Assembly: GCA_947458675.1 (NCBI GenBank)
Contig: CANHAW010000095.1
Span: 1-7,364, forward strand
Reading direction: 5' to 3'
Origin: Beijerinckiaceae bacterium
Lineage (GTDB): Bacteria; Pseudomonadota; Alphaproteobacteria; Rhizobiales; Beijerinckiaceae
DNA length: 7,364 nt
Below are positions 1 through 6,627 of the stretch, in pieces; the first letter of the stretch is position 1, and every line of letters starts with the position of its first letter. Under the pieces are notes generated by a model. That model had not been told where the DNA came from and made no database searches. It worked only from the letters and a program-made list of their open reading frames with translations. The position numbers were made by a program, and so were the translations under genes.

Positions 1-159
1 AATTTTTCCCAGCGGATTCTGGCCGCGCAAATGATCCTGCGCGCTCCAGGGATCGGCCATTTCTTTTTCCCGACGATCAGCCAGACCCAGAACAATGGCC
101 GCAATCTTCACCTTGCGGCTGAAGGGCGATGTATGCGTTGTGCGCAGAATCATTTTCAT
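1..159 (-). CDS. Glutathione S-transferase family protein, N-terminal part (cut by left window edge)
   Basis: The 53 visible codons read leftward from an ATG at 159-157. They encode a typical N-terminal thioredoxin-like domain of a glutathione S-transferase. The start has a short beta strand (MKMILRTTHTSPFSRKV), in which TSPFSRKV matches the common GST signature around the catalytic Ser/Tyr/Cys position. Further on, NPLGKI is the start of the usual 'NPxGKVP' segment leading to the cis-proline that binds glutathione. The rest (normally about 200 residues in total) lies outside the window, so the C-terminal helical domain and the subclass cannot be judged. The start codon overlaps the stop of the TSUP gene (TGATG), which shows translational coupling; a weak GGGA lies upstream. 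By family, it would conjugate glutathione to, or isomerise, an electrophilic substrate in the cytoplasm. Family placement is fairly sure; function is not. Confidence 0.85.
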   Translation of the reverse strand, partial: MKMILRTTHTSPFSRKVKIAAIVLGLADRREKEMADPWSAQDHLRGQNPLGKI

Positions 160-896
160 CACAAAATTCCCATACCGCGCAGCATCAGAACCGATCCGCC
201 GACAATGACGGTCGCATCCATAATGCCGTGATGGACTTTGAGGCTGAGACGATTGGCAATCCATTTGGCCGCAAAAGCGCCCGGAATGCCGACAATCCCG
301 ATCAGAATTGCAATCGTCCAGAGCGACAAGGGCAATTGGCCATAGGCCTGGAACGTGCCGATCTTCACCACACCGACAATGAGCGAAATCACCGCATCGG
401 TAGCGATAATCGAGGATCCTTTGACGCCAAGCGCCATCAGCAGCGAAATCAGAATAATGCCGCCGCCAGGAACCGCACCTGTGACAAGCCCGAACAAAGC
501 GCCCGCCGCCAGCACGGCGGCCGGCGACAATTCTTTCTGGAAAGATTTGAGAATGCGCCGCGCCGGCACAAGGAGAATGAGCGCAGCGCCGATCAAGATC
601 GATGCGCCCGGCCCGCTCAGAAACGAATAGCCCATCGCGCCGAGATAGCAGAACGGCAGGCCGACCAGCGAAATGCGCCAGACATGGGGCCAGGCAATGG
701 CATCGCGAAAAGCGGCAATGCGCGACAGATTGTTGAACATGGCGGAGACGCCCAGCACCGGCACGACAGCCTGCGCGCCAAGGATCGGCACGAGGACAAG
801 CGGCATCAAAAGCCCTGTGCCATAGCCGGCGACACCGCCAATGATCGATGTGATGACGGCCGCCAGCGAAACGATTGAGAGCTCGACGATACTCAT
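159..896 (-). CDS. TSUP family (TauE/SafE-type) membrane transporter
   Basis: This 245-residue, very hydrophobic protein has the normal length of the sulfite exporter TauE/SafE (TSUP) family. It shows two repeated halves, each opening with a glycine-rich membrane segment: GGVAGYGTGLLMP near residues 20-32 and GAVPGGG near 140-146. About eight membrane segments can be drawn, roughly at 5-27, 30-50, 72-90, 96-110, 126-146, 147-160, 187-207 and 221-240, with a basic loop (PARRILKSFQK) between the halves. Family members move sulfite, sulfoacetate, sulfolactate or other organic anions across the inner membrane; the substrate here is unknown. The ATG overlaps the end of the upstream MmgE/PrpD gene (ATGA). 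No good ribosome binding site precedes it, so it probably depends on coupled translation. It overlaps the GST gene downstream by one base. Confidence 0.9.
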   Translation of the reverse strand: MSIVELSIVSLAAVITSIIGGVAGYGTGLLMPLVLVPILGAQAVVPVLGVSAMFNNLSRIAAFRDAIAWPHVWRISLVGLPFCYLGAMGYSFLSGPGASILIGAALILLVPARRILKSFQKELSPAAVLAAGALFGLVTGAVPGGGIILISLLMALGVKGSSIIATDAVISLIVGVVKIGTFQAYGQLPLSLWTIAILIGIVGIPGAFAAKWIANRLSLKVHHGIMDATVIVGGSVLMLRGMGIL

Positions 897-2266
897 GCGA
901 CGAGCAGGGGCCGCAGATCGCGCATCGAGGGCAAGGTTTCGAGATGCCGGATCGCCTCGACCAATTGCACACCACGCGCCTTGCCGATGATCGGGGCGAC
1001 AAGATCGAGCGCCTTGGCCTCGATTTCCTCCGCACTCATCGGATTATCCGGCGTGCCGCGCACGGCGCGCGCATGATGGCGGAAGGCTCCCCTGCCCGTC
1101 TCGATCTCGACAATGGCTTGGCGCGCCGGGCGGGCAATTGTCAATTCCGCATTGGGCAGGAGGCTTATCTTGGCGCGCACAGCCAGAACGGCAGAATCGT
1201 GCATGCGCGCATGATCATGCGTCGTCTCGAAAGTGATGCCGCCATCGACAATCGCAAGCGCGCATAAATGCTGCGCGCAAATATCGGGCATGGTGCGATT
1301 ATCGACGATGTGGAACCTGTCATCTGGCATGGTAATTGTGATTTTGCGCACATCGGCGGCAGTGATGCCATGATCGGCAATCAGCGCGGTCGTCGCATCG
1401 AGAATGGCCTGGATCGGCGAGCCGACGCACCATTTCTTGATCGACGCGCGCATGATTTCAAAACGCACACCGAGCTCTTCGCCCAAAAATTCCGGGCGCG
1501 GATTTTCGCCAAACGCCGTGAAGAGATTGTGCTTGCCCGAAAGCGGATCTTCCACCGCCGAAAAGCCTGCTTTCACCATGGAGGCGGAGGCAACGCCATT
1601 GCGTGCGCCCATGCCGCCGAAGTCGAAAGCCTTTTCGACATGTTGCGTATCGCGCTGCCAGAAGGGAATGCCGGAGGCCTGCTGCGCCGCATAAGAGAGA
1701 ACATGGCGCACCTGCTGCGGTGTGAAACGGAAGAGCGCAGCACCAGCCGCAGCAGAGCCGAAAGCCGGCGCCAGCGAATGGGTGGAATGTTTCGATGTAT
1801 CGGGGCGCGCAAAACCCAGCGACAAGGTGAGGCGCGCGCCAATGTCATAGCCCAGCGCCACGGCGCGGATATAATCGTCGCCGCCGATATTCTCGCGCTC
1901 GGCAATGGCAAGAGCGGCTGGAACAATGGCGCAACCGGGATGAAACCGGCCTTCCAGATGCGAATCGTCGGTCTCGTCGCCATGCCCGGCCATGCCATTG
2001 GCAAGCGCTGCGCTCTCAGGCGGCACACGCAGATTGGTGCCGATCACGCTGGCAGGCCCGGCGCCATCGAGAGGCTCAACATAGGCTGCGCCCAGCAGGC
2101 CGGCGCGCAGCCGCGAGCCTGATAAAATCGCGGCCAGACTGTCGAGAATGTGAAATTTCGTCTTGAGCAGGACCGCTTCCGGCAAGGGCCTCGAGGCCGC
2201 ATCGGAAATATAGGTGGAAAGGTCGCTGGCGAGCGACGAGATGGGTGTTTCAGACGTGCCGGCCAT
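893..2266 (-). CDS. MmgE/PrpD family protein (first copy, minus strand)
   Basis: This 457-residue cytoplasmic enzyme belongs to the MmgE/PrpD superfamily, which includes 2-methylcitrate dehydratase, cis-aconitate decarboxylase and iminodisuccinate epimerase. Length is normal and the whole gene is present. Visible signatures are LANGMAGHGDETDDSH (about 88-103, in place of the commoner NGxxxHxxDFDDxH), FHPG with a family His at 109, HSTHS with His163, the Lys-containing EKAFDFGG (Lys212), and a C-terminal GTPDNPMSAEE region near 404-414. By analogy with cis-aconitate decarboxylase, the Asp-rich loop, His109, His163 and Lys212 line the active site. It is the first gene of the leftward operon. 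A weak AGGG lies about ten bases before the ATG at 2266-2264. It differs clearly in motif detail from the second MmgE/PrpD protein in this window, so it is probably not a recent duplicate. The exact reaction is unknown. Confidence 0.93.
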   Translation of the reverse strand: MAGTSETPISSLASDLSTYISDAASRPLPEAVLLKTKFHILDSLAAILSGSRLRAGLLGAAYVEPLDGAGPASVIGTNLRVPPESAALANGMAGHGDETDDSHLEGRFHPGCAIVPAALAIAERENIGGDDYIRAVALGYDIGARLTLSLGFARPDTSKHSTHSLAPAFGSAAAGAALFRFTPQQVRHVLSYAAQQASGIPFWQRDTQHVEKAFDFGGMGARNGVASASMVKAGFSAVEDPLSGKHNLFTAFGENPRPEFLGEELGVRFEIMRASIKKWCVGSPIQAILDATTALIADHGITAADVRKITITMPDDRFHIVDNRTMPDICAQHLCALAIVDGGITFETTHDHARMHDSAVLAVRAKISLLPNAELTIARPARQAIVEIETGRGAFRHHARAVRGTPDNPMSAEEIEAKALDLVAPIIGKARGVQLVEAIRHLETLPSMRDLRPLLVA

Positions 2267-2321
2267 TTCTTTTTATCCCTGACGCTTCTGCCTAAAACTG
2301 CACAGAAAGCCGCTTGTTCTC

Positions 2322-2350
2322 TGGAAACTTTTCTTCTCAGGGCGTATAAG
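2322..2350 (+). promoter_or_regulatory. Candidate sigma70-type promoter for the rightward operon
   Basis: TGGAAA (2322-2327) is followed, after 17 bases, by TATAAG (2345-2350). The -10 box matches five of six consensus bases and the -35 box four of six. The spacing is ideal and the start would fall near 2357, giving a leader of about 75 bases before the SDR-fold gene. It was found by eye; no scoring was done. Confidence 0.35.
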
Positions 2351-2369
2351 CTTGACCCCTGCATCAAGC
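2350..2369. promoter_or_regulatory. Inverted repeat GCTTGA-N8-TCAAGC, possible operator
   Basis: A perfect six-base dyad, GCTTGA at 2350-2355 and TCAAGC at 2364-2369, lies between the two candidate promoters. It touches the -10 box of the rightward one and covers the predicted transcription starts of both. That is a suitable place for a dimeric repressor that controls both operons. A dyad of this size can occur by chance in a 166-bp gap, so the assignment is tentative, and the regulator family is unknown. Confidence 0.3.
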
Positions 2370-2372
2370 GCC

Positions 2373-2401
2373 ATGCTACCCGGAGGATCCCGTGGCCTCA
2401 A
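2373..2401 (-). promoter_or_regulatory. Candidate sigma70-type promoter for the leftward operon
   Basis: Read on the minus strand, TTGAGG (2401-2396) is followed after 17 bases by TAGCAT (2378-2373). Each box matches four of six consensus bases. The start would fall near 2366, with a leader of about 100 bases before the MmgE/PrpD gene. Evidence is weak and by eye only. Confidence 0.25.
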
Positions 2402-2432
2402 GAGCGCTGCCAGCGGAGAGGGAAGGCAATCA

Positions 2433-3176
2433 ATGAGCGAAAAATCGCTCGCAGGACAGGTCGCCATTGTCACCGGCAGTGTGCGCCGCATCGGCAAGGC
2501 CATGGCCATGGCACTGGCCAAAGACGGCGCCACCATCGTGGTTCATGCGCTTGCCTCGAAAGACGAGGCGGAAGCCACTGCGGCAGAAATCCGCGCCGCC
2601 GGCGGCAAGGCCCTCGTGCATCTTGCCGATGTGGCCGATGAGGCCGCTGTCGCCGCCATGGTCTCACGCGTGATCGGCGAGACCGGGCGCATCGACATTC
2701 TCATCAACAATGCCGCCATTCGCGGCGAGGCGCATTTCACCGACATGAGCCTGGCGCAATGGCAGAATGTCACGCGCACCATTCTCGATGGCGCCTTCCT
2801 CTGCTCACGCGCTGTTCTGCCGACCATGCAGAAGCAGCAATATGGACGGATCATCAATATTGGCGGCATCAGCGCCCATCTGGGCACTGCAGGGCGCGCC
2901 CATGTCGTAACTGCCAAGACCGGTCTTGTCGGCCTCACACGCGCTTTGGCGAGCGAATTTGCTGGCGATGGAATTACCGTCAATTGCATTGTGCCCGGCC
3001 GTATCGGCGGCGAACGCTCGCATACATCGGGCAAGGGCATTGCCGGCATGCCGCCCGTCGGGCGCGAAGGCCTGCCCGAAGATGTCGCCGATATTGTGCA
3101 TAATCTCTGCCGTCCGCAGGCAAGCTATATGACCGGACAGACGATCCATGTGAGCGGCGGCATGTTCATGCCTTGA
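2433..3176 (+). CDS. SDR-fold protein lacking most of the classical catalytic residues
   Basis: A 247-residue Rossmann-fold protein of the short-chain dehydrogenase/reductase superfamily, full length for a classical SDR. The cofactor end is intact: TGSVRRIG (14-21, of the TGxxxRxG form also known in pteridine reductases), Asp66 in LADV, and NNAA (92-95). The active site is not. Aligned without gaps to FabG from its Asn110 to Lys155, the Asn becomes Ile117, the Ser becomes Gly145 and the Tyr becomes Val158; only Lys162 remains. Ser147 and His157 lie nearby and might substitute. The C-terminal end (PVGREGLPEDVA, then SYMTGQTIHVSGG) is typical of the family. The ATG at 2433 is preceded at six bases by GGAGAGGGAAGG and starts where homologous folds start; an in-frame TTG at 2352 would add 27 unlikely residues. 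It is first in the rightward operon, ending directly before an ATG (TGAATG). It may be a non-canonical oxidoreductase or a binding or scaffold protein. Confidence 0.92.
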   Translation: MSEKSLAGQVAIVTGSVRRIGKAMAMALAKDGATIVVHALASKDEAEATAAEIRAAGGKALVHLADVADEAAVAAMVSRVIGETGRIDILINNAAIRGEAHFTDMSLAQWQNVTRTILDGAFLCSRAVLPTMQKQQYGRIINIGGISAHLGTAGRAHVVTAKTGLVGLTRALASEFAGDGITVNCIVPGRIGGERSHTSGKGIAGMPPVGREGLPEDVADIVHNLCRPQASYMTGQTIHVSGGMFMP

Positions 3177-3212
3177 ATGGCAGAACCGATGAGAAAGATG
3201 GAAGCGGGCAAG

Positions 3213-4595
3213 ATGACTTCACAGGTTGCGACAAAGTCTGACTATGGCGCTGCGCCGCTTGAGCTCGGCCTGACCCGCACGCTTGCCGCTTTTCTCGCCG
3301 ATCTGTCGTTCGAGCGCCTGCCCGATGCAGCCGTGCATCAAGCACGGCGCGGCATGATCGATTGGGCCGGCTGCGCTTTGGCGGGATCGCGTCATCCCAC
3401 CATTGCGAAAATTCTCGGCGTCATGCGCGCCCTCAATGATGCGCCGCGCGCCCGCGTGCTCGGCCATGGTTTGAAAATCGGCATGCTGGAAGCAGCCACC
3501 GTCAATGGCCAGATGGGCCATTTGCTCGATTTCGACGACACACATATGGGCGGCGTCGTGCTGCATGCCTCCTCGCCCATTCTCTCAGCCCTTTTTGCGC
3601 TGGCCGAGAGCGGCCATTTTTCCGGCCGCGATATCGTCACAGCTTATACTGTAGGTTTTGAGGCCGGCGTGCGCGCCGGTCAATCGGCGCCCGGCCATCA
3701 CGATGGCGGCTGGCATCTCACCGGCACGCTTGGGTCGATTGCAGCCGGTGCGGCCTGCGCGCGCCTGCTTGGCCTCGATGCAAAGCAAATGGTCCATGCC
3801 ATTGCCATTGCGACAACCCAAGCCGCCGGCATGCAGCAAAACCGCGGCACAATGTGCAAATCTTTCCACGCCGGAAAAGCCGCGGCCAATGGGCTGCTGG
3901 CCGCATTGCTGGCGCAGCAGGGTTTCGATTCCTCCGACGAGATTCTGGAAGGCAAGCGCGGCTTCTGCCGCATCTTCAGCACCAGTTCTGCGCCTGAAAA
4001 AATCACTGCAGAACTGGGCACGCGTTTCGAAATCATCGGCAATGGCTACAAGCCCTATGCCTGCGGCGTCGTGCTTCACCCCGCCATCGATGCCATGATT
4101 GCGCTTGGCAAGACGAGCGGCATTGCGGCAGAACATGTGGCAAAAATCGATCTGCGCGTGAATGAACTGGCGGTGCGCATTACCGGCGTCACCGAACCGC
4201 AGACGGGCCTGCAATCGAAATTTTCCATCTATCATTCGGCTGCCGTAGCCTTCATCGATGGCGATGCGGGCATTGCGCAATATACGAATGAAAAAGCGCT
4301 CGCCCCCCATGTGGTCGGCCTGCGCCGCAAAGTGGATGTGATCGCCGATGCAAGCCTGCGCAAGGATGAAGCGCGCGCAACCATTGTCGCGACCGATGGA
4401 CGCCGTTTCGATGTGCATATTCCCCATGCCACCGGCACGATCGACAATCCCATGCCGGATATGGCCATCGAGAGTAAATTCATGGCCAATGCCACGCCCA
4501 TCATCGGCGCGGCGCGCGCGCGCGATTTTGTGCAAAATTGCTGGCACGCCGAAAACATCAAAGATGCGCGCGACCTTGTCGCGCTGCTCGCCTGA
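3213..4595 (+). CDS. MmgE/PrpD family protein (second copy, plus strand)
   Basis: From this start the protein has 460 residues, normal for the MmgE/PrpD superfamily. It carries the classical loop NGQMGHLLDFDDTH (98-111), a following His in VLHASSP (His118), GGWHLTGTLGS (His158), the Lys of MCKSFHAGKAA (Lys196) and a C-terminal GTIDNPMPD segment. These correspond to the Asp, His and Lys positions lining the cis-aconitate decarboxylase and methylcitrate dehydratase active sites. It is closer to the common DFDD type than the minus-strand copy and should act on an organic acid in the cytoplasm; the reaction is not determined. The start at 3213 is chosen for GGAAG eight bases upstream. An in-frame ATG at 3177, directly after the SDR stop, would add 12 residues and could be used by coupling. 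The stop at 4593-4595 overlaps the ribosome binding site of the TctB gene, tying this enzyme to the transporter. Confidence 0.93.
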   Translation: MTSQVATKSDYGAAPLELGLTRTLAAFLADLSFERLPDAAVHQARRGMIDWAGCALAGSRHPTIAKILGVMRALNDAPRARVLGHGLKIGMLEAATVNGQMGHLLDFDDTHMGGVVLHASSPILSALFALAESGHFSGRDIVTAYTVGFEAGVRAGQSAPGHHDGGWHLTGTLGSIAAGAACARLLGLDAKQMVHAIAIATTQAAGMQQNRGTMCKSFHAGKAAANGLLAALLAQQGFDSSDEILEGKRGFCRIFSTSSAPEKITAELGTRFEIIGNGYKPYACGVVLHPAIDAMIALGKTSGIAAEHVAKIDLRVNELAVRITGVTEPQTGLQSKFSIYHSAAVAFIDGDAGIAQYTNEKALAPHVVGLRRKVDVIADASLRKDEARATIVATDGRRFDVHIPHATGTIDNPMPDMAIESKFMANATPIIGAARARDFVQNCWHAENIKDARDLVALLA

Positions 4596-4604
4596 GGACA
4601 GGAC

Positions 4605-5072
4605 ATGCAGAAGAATATTTTGAAAGACGGCGATGTGATTGCGGGGGCGGCAGCCGGTGCGCTGGGCGTCTACATCACAATGACCGCCTCAAAATGGACG
4701 ATCATGAATGAGGACGGGCCCGGACCGGGCTTCTTTCCCATGGGTTATGGGATCGGCCTCATTCTGCTCTCGGCCATTCTCATTCTCTCGCGCTTCAAGG
4801 CGCAACGCACGGCCGATGAAGAGCCGATAGATTGGGCGGGCTTTGCGCGCGCGGGCGGCACATGGGTCGCCTTCGTTGTGGCAGCGGCTTTGATGAGCAT
4901 CATCGGCTTTTACGTCAGCTTCGGCCTGATGACTTTCACCCTTGTGCTGCTTGTCTTCGGGCGACCGCTCAAATCTGCCTTCACCACGGGCCTTCTGTCG
5001 GCTGTGGGTTTTTACCTTGTTTTCGGCCTCATCCTCGATGTGCCGCTGCCAATCGGCATGATGGGATTTTAA
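4605..5072 (+). CDS. tctB: TctB family small membrane subunit of a tripartite tricarboxylate transporter
   Basis: A 155-residue membrane protein, the usual length of the small TctB subunit of tripartite tricarboxylate transporters (TTT). After a short polar N-terminus (MQKNILKDGD) come about four or five hydrophobic segments, near 10-28, 46-63, 85-104, 106-122 and 128-148. The GPGPGFFPMGYG motif (38-49), placed before the second segment, is a hallmark of this family. A hydrophilic loop (RFKAQRTADEEPIDW) separates the first and second pairs. TctB pairs with TctA in the inner membrane; its own role is poorly understood. GAGGA (4594-4598), overlapping the previous stop, sits six bases before the ATG. 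The gene ends three bases before tctA, so the two are co-translated. Confidence 0.92.
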   Translation: MQKNILKDGDVIAGAAAGALGVYITMTASKWTIMNEDGPGPGFFPMGYGIGLILLSAILILSRFKAQRTADEEPIDWAGFARAGGTWVAFVVAAALMSIIGFYVSFGLMTFTLVLLVFGRPLKSAFTTGLLSAVGFYLVFGLILDVPLPIGMMGF

Positions 5073-5075
5073 GCG

Positions 5076-6575
5076 ATGGATATTCTCAACGGGCTCGCGC
5101 ACGGCTTTTCGATTGCGCTTCTTCCCCACAATCTCATGTGGTCGCTGGTCGGCTGTTTTCTCGGCACGATTGTCGGCATTCTGCCGGGCCTCGGGCCGGC
5201 CGCAACCATCGCCATGCTTCTGCCGATGACCTATAATATGTCGCCGGCGAGCGGCATTATCATGCTGGCCGGCATTTATTATGGGGCGAAATACGGCGGG
5301 TCGACGACATCGATCCTGCTCAACATGCCCGGCGAATCCTCTTCCGTCGTTACCTGTCTCGATGGCTATCAGATGGCGCGTCGCGGGCGCGCGGGCGCGG
5401 CGCTCGGCATTGCGGCCATTGCATCCTTCATCGCCGGTTCGGTCGGCATTGTTCTGCTCAGCCTTGTCGCACCCCCCATTGCTGCTTTCGCGCTGACTTT
5501 CTCCTCGCCGGAATATTTTGCGCTTATGGCGCTCGGCCTAGCGCTGGTTGTTCTGCTGGGTGGCGATTCACTGGTGAAAGGGCTGATCGCGCTTTTCGTC
5601 GGCCTCTGGCTCACCTCCATCGGCACGGATCTTTTCACCTCGCAATCGCGCTTCACCTTCGGTCAATCGTCGCTGCTCTCCGGGCTCGATTTCATGGTCG
5701 TCGCCATCGGCGTCTTTGCCATCACTGAAGTGATGAACAGCATCAAGGAAAAGGAAGAGACGCAGGTTCTGCCTGTGCCCAAGGGCTTGCGCAATCTGCT
5801 GCCCAATCGCGAAGAGCTGAAAGCCTGTCGATTTGCTTTTGCCAATGGTTCCATTGTCGGATTCATCATCGGCATTCTGCCGGGCGCGGGATCGAGCATT
5901 GCCTCTTTCATTTCCTACGGCATCGAAAGAGCCTTTTCGAAACATCCGGAAAAATTCGGCACGGGCGTGCCCGAAGGCGTGGCAGCGCCTGAGGGCGCCA
6001 ATAATGCCGATACGGGCGGCGCGCTTGTGCCGCTGCTCACACTGGGCATTCCCGGTGGCGGCACAACGGCCATTCTTCTGTCGGCGCTGGTGCTCTGGGG
6101 CGTCAAACCCGGCCCGTTGATGATGACGGAATCGCCAGACGTCTTCTGGGGTCTCGTGGCGAGTCTCTATATCGGCAATGTGATGCTGCTCGTGCTCAAC
6201 CTGCCGATGGTGCCTTTGTTTGCGCAGATCCTGCGCATTCCCGTCTATATTCTGCATCCGCTCATTCTTGGCGTCACGGTGGTTGGCGCCTATTCTGTGT
6301 CGGGACGTCTGTTCGACGTGATGTTGCTGGCAGGATTTGGCGTGCTGGGCTTTGCCATGTCGCGGCTGAAATTCCCGGTAGCGCCGCTCGTTCTCGGTTT
6401 CGTGCTCGGCGATGCGATGGAGAGAGCCTTGCGCCAATCGCTGATGATGTCGCAGGGTGATCTGTCGATCCTGGTGTCGCGGCCGATTTCAGCAACCATG
6501 CTGATCTGCGCCATCGTCATTCTTTTCCTGCCGCTGCTTCCCCGGTTCCGGGCCTTGAAGCAGGCAGCAGGTTGA
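5076..6575 (+). CDS. tctA: TctA family large membrane subunit of a tripartite tricarboxylate transporter
   Basis: This 499-residue polytopic membrane protein has the length and signatures of TctA, the main transport subunit of TTT systems, which import carboxylates using an ion gradient. Characteristic segments are GILPGLGPAA (34-43), YYGAKYGGS (68-76), NMPGESSSV (83-91), DGYQMARRGRAG (96-107), a second GILPGAGSS (266-274), PEGANNADTGG (305-315) and LGIPGGGTTA (323-332). The paired GILPG segments and the paired glycine/proline segments that follow reflect the internal two-fold repeat of the family. All key motifs are present, so it looks functional. It starts three bases after tctB (TAAGCGATG) without a good binding site of its own, which fits translational coupling. 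The imported substrate is likely a di- or tricarboxylate, but members of this family also take other anions. Confidence 0.97.
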   Translation: MDILNGLAHGFSIALLPHNLMWSLVGCFLGTIVGILPGLGPAATIAMLLPMTYNMSPASGIIMLAGIYYGAKYGGSTTSILLNMPGESSSVVTCLDGYQMARRGRAGAALGIAAIASFIAGSVGIVLLSLVAPPIAAFALTFSSPEYFALMALGLALVVLLGGDSLVKGLIALFVGLWLTSIGTDLFTSQSRFTFGQSSLLSGLDFMVVAIGVFAITEVMNSIKEKEETQVLPVPKGLRNLLPNREELKACRFAFANGSIVGFIIGILPGAGSSIASFISYGIERAFSKHPEKFGTGVPEGVAAPEGANNADTGGALVPLLTLGIPGGGTTAILLSALVLWGVKPGPLMMTESPDVFWGLVASLYIGNVMLLVLNLPMVPLFAQILRIPVYILHPLILGVTVVGAYSVSGRLFDVMLLAGFGVLGFAMSRLKFPVAPLVLGFVLGDAMERALRQSLMMSQGDLSILVSRPISATMLICAIVILFLPLLPRFRALKQAAG

Positions 6576-6604
6576 CCACATAAGAAGAAACAAGAATATC
6601 GAAG

Positions 6605-6622
6605 TTCCACTCGTGAGAGGAA
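6605..6622 (+). promoter_or_regulatory. Imperfect inverted repeat covering the tctC-like ribosome binding site
   Basis: In the 52-bp gap after tctA, TTCCACTC (6605-6612) is nearly the reverse complement of GAGAGGAA (6615-6622), with one mismatched pair. As RNA it could form a short hairpin that hides the AGAGG binding site (6616-6620) of the next gene; as DNA it could be a protein site. The stem is short, so this may be chance. No terminator is present in this gap. Confidence 0.2.
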
Positions 6623-6627
6623 ATGAA

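Larger units (their letters stand above)
2267..2432. promoter_or_regulatory. Divergent intergenic region between the two operons
   Basis: This is the only sizeable non-coding stretch, 166 bp between the start of the minus-strand MmgE/PrpD gene and the ATG of the plus-strand SDR-fold gene. Both operons must be read out of it unless promoters lie inside genes. It holds one candidate sigma70-type promoter for each direction and a dyad between them, listed separately. A long purine-rich ribosome binding site (GGAGAGGGAAGG, 2415-2426) serves the rightward operon. I see no riboswitch, tRNA or small ORF in it. No regulator gene lies in the window. Confidence 0.8.

Noticed and set aside
129..878. 249-residue plus-strand frame opposite the TSUP gene
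   Set aside because: Polar, low-information translation antisense to a clear membrane transporter whose stop and start overlap its neighbours.
1268..2122. 284-residue open frame on the plus strand opposite the first MmgE/PrpD gene
   Set aside because: It lies wholly antisense to a well-supported family gene, its composition is Arg/Ala/His/Gly-rich as expected of a G+C-rich shadow frame, and it has no recognisable motif.
2352..2432. N-terminal extension of the SDR-fold gene from a TTG
   Set aside because: The extension has no family similarity, no binding site, and overlaps the likely promoter region; the ATG at 2433 has a strong purine-rich site.
4512..4524. Alternating GCGCGCGCGCGCG run inside the second MmgE/PrpD gene
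   Set aside because: Explained by codons for Ala-Ala-Arg-Ala-Arg in G+C-rich coding DNA; too short to call a special structure.
3585..4547. 320-residue open frame on the minus strand opposite the second MmgE/PrpD gene
   Set aside because: Antisense shadow of a conserved gene. The protein looks like the complement of Ala/Gly/Ile codons and resembles no family.
5568..6437. 289-residue minus-strand frame opposite tctA
   Set aside because: Full of His, Gln, Arg and Asn with no motif, which is typical of the complement of a membrane protein gene.
6576..6627. Possible terminator between tctA and the tctC-like gene
   Set aside because: The only pairing is short, has no U tract after it, and overlaps the next ribosome binding site; transcription probably continues.
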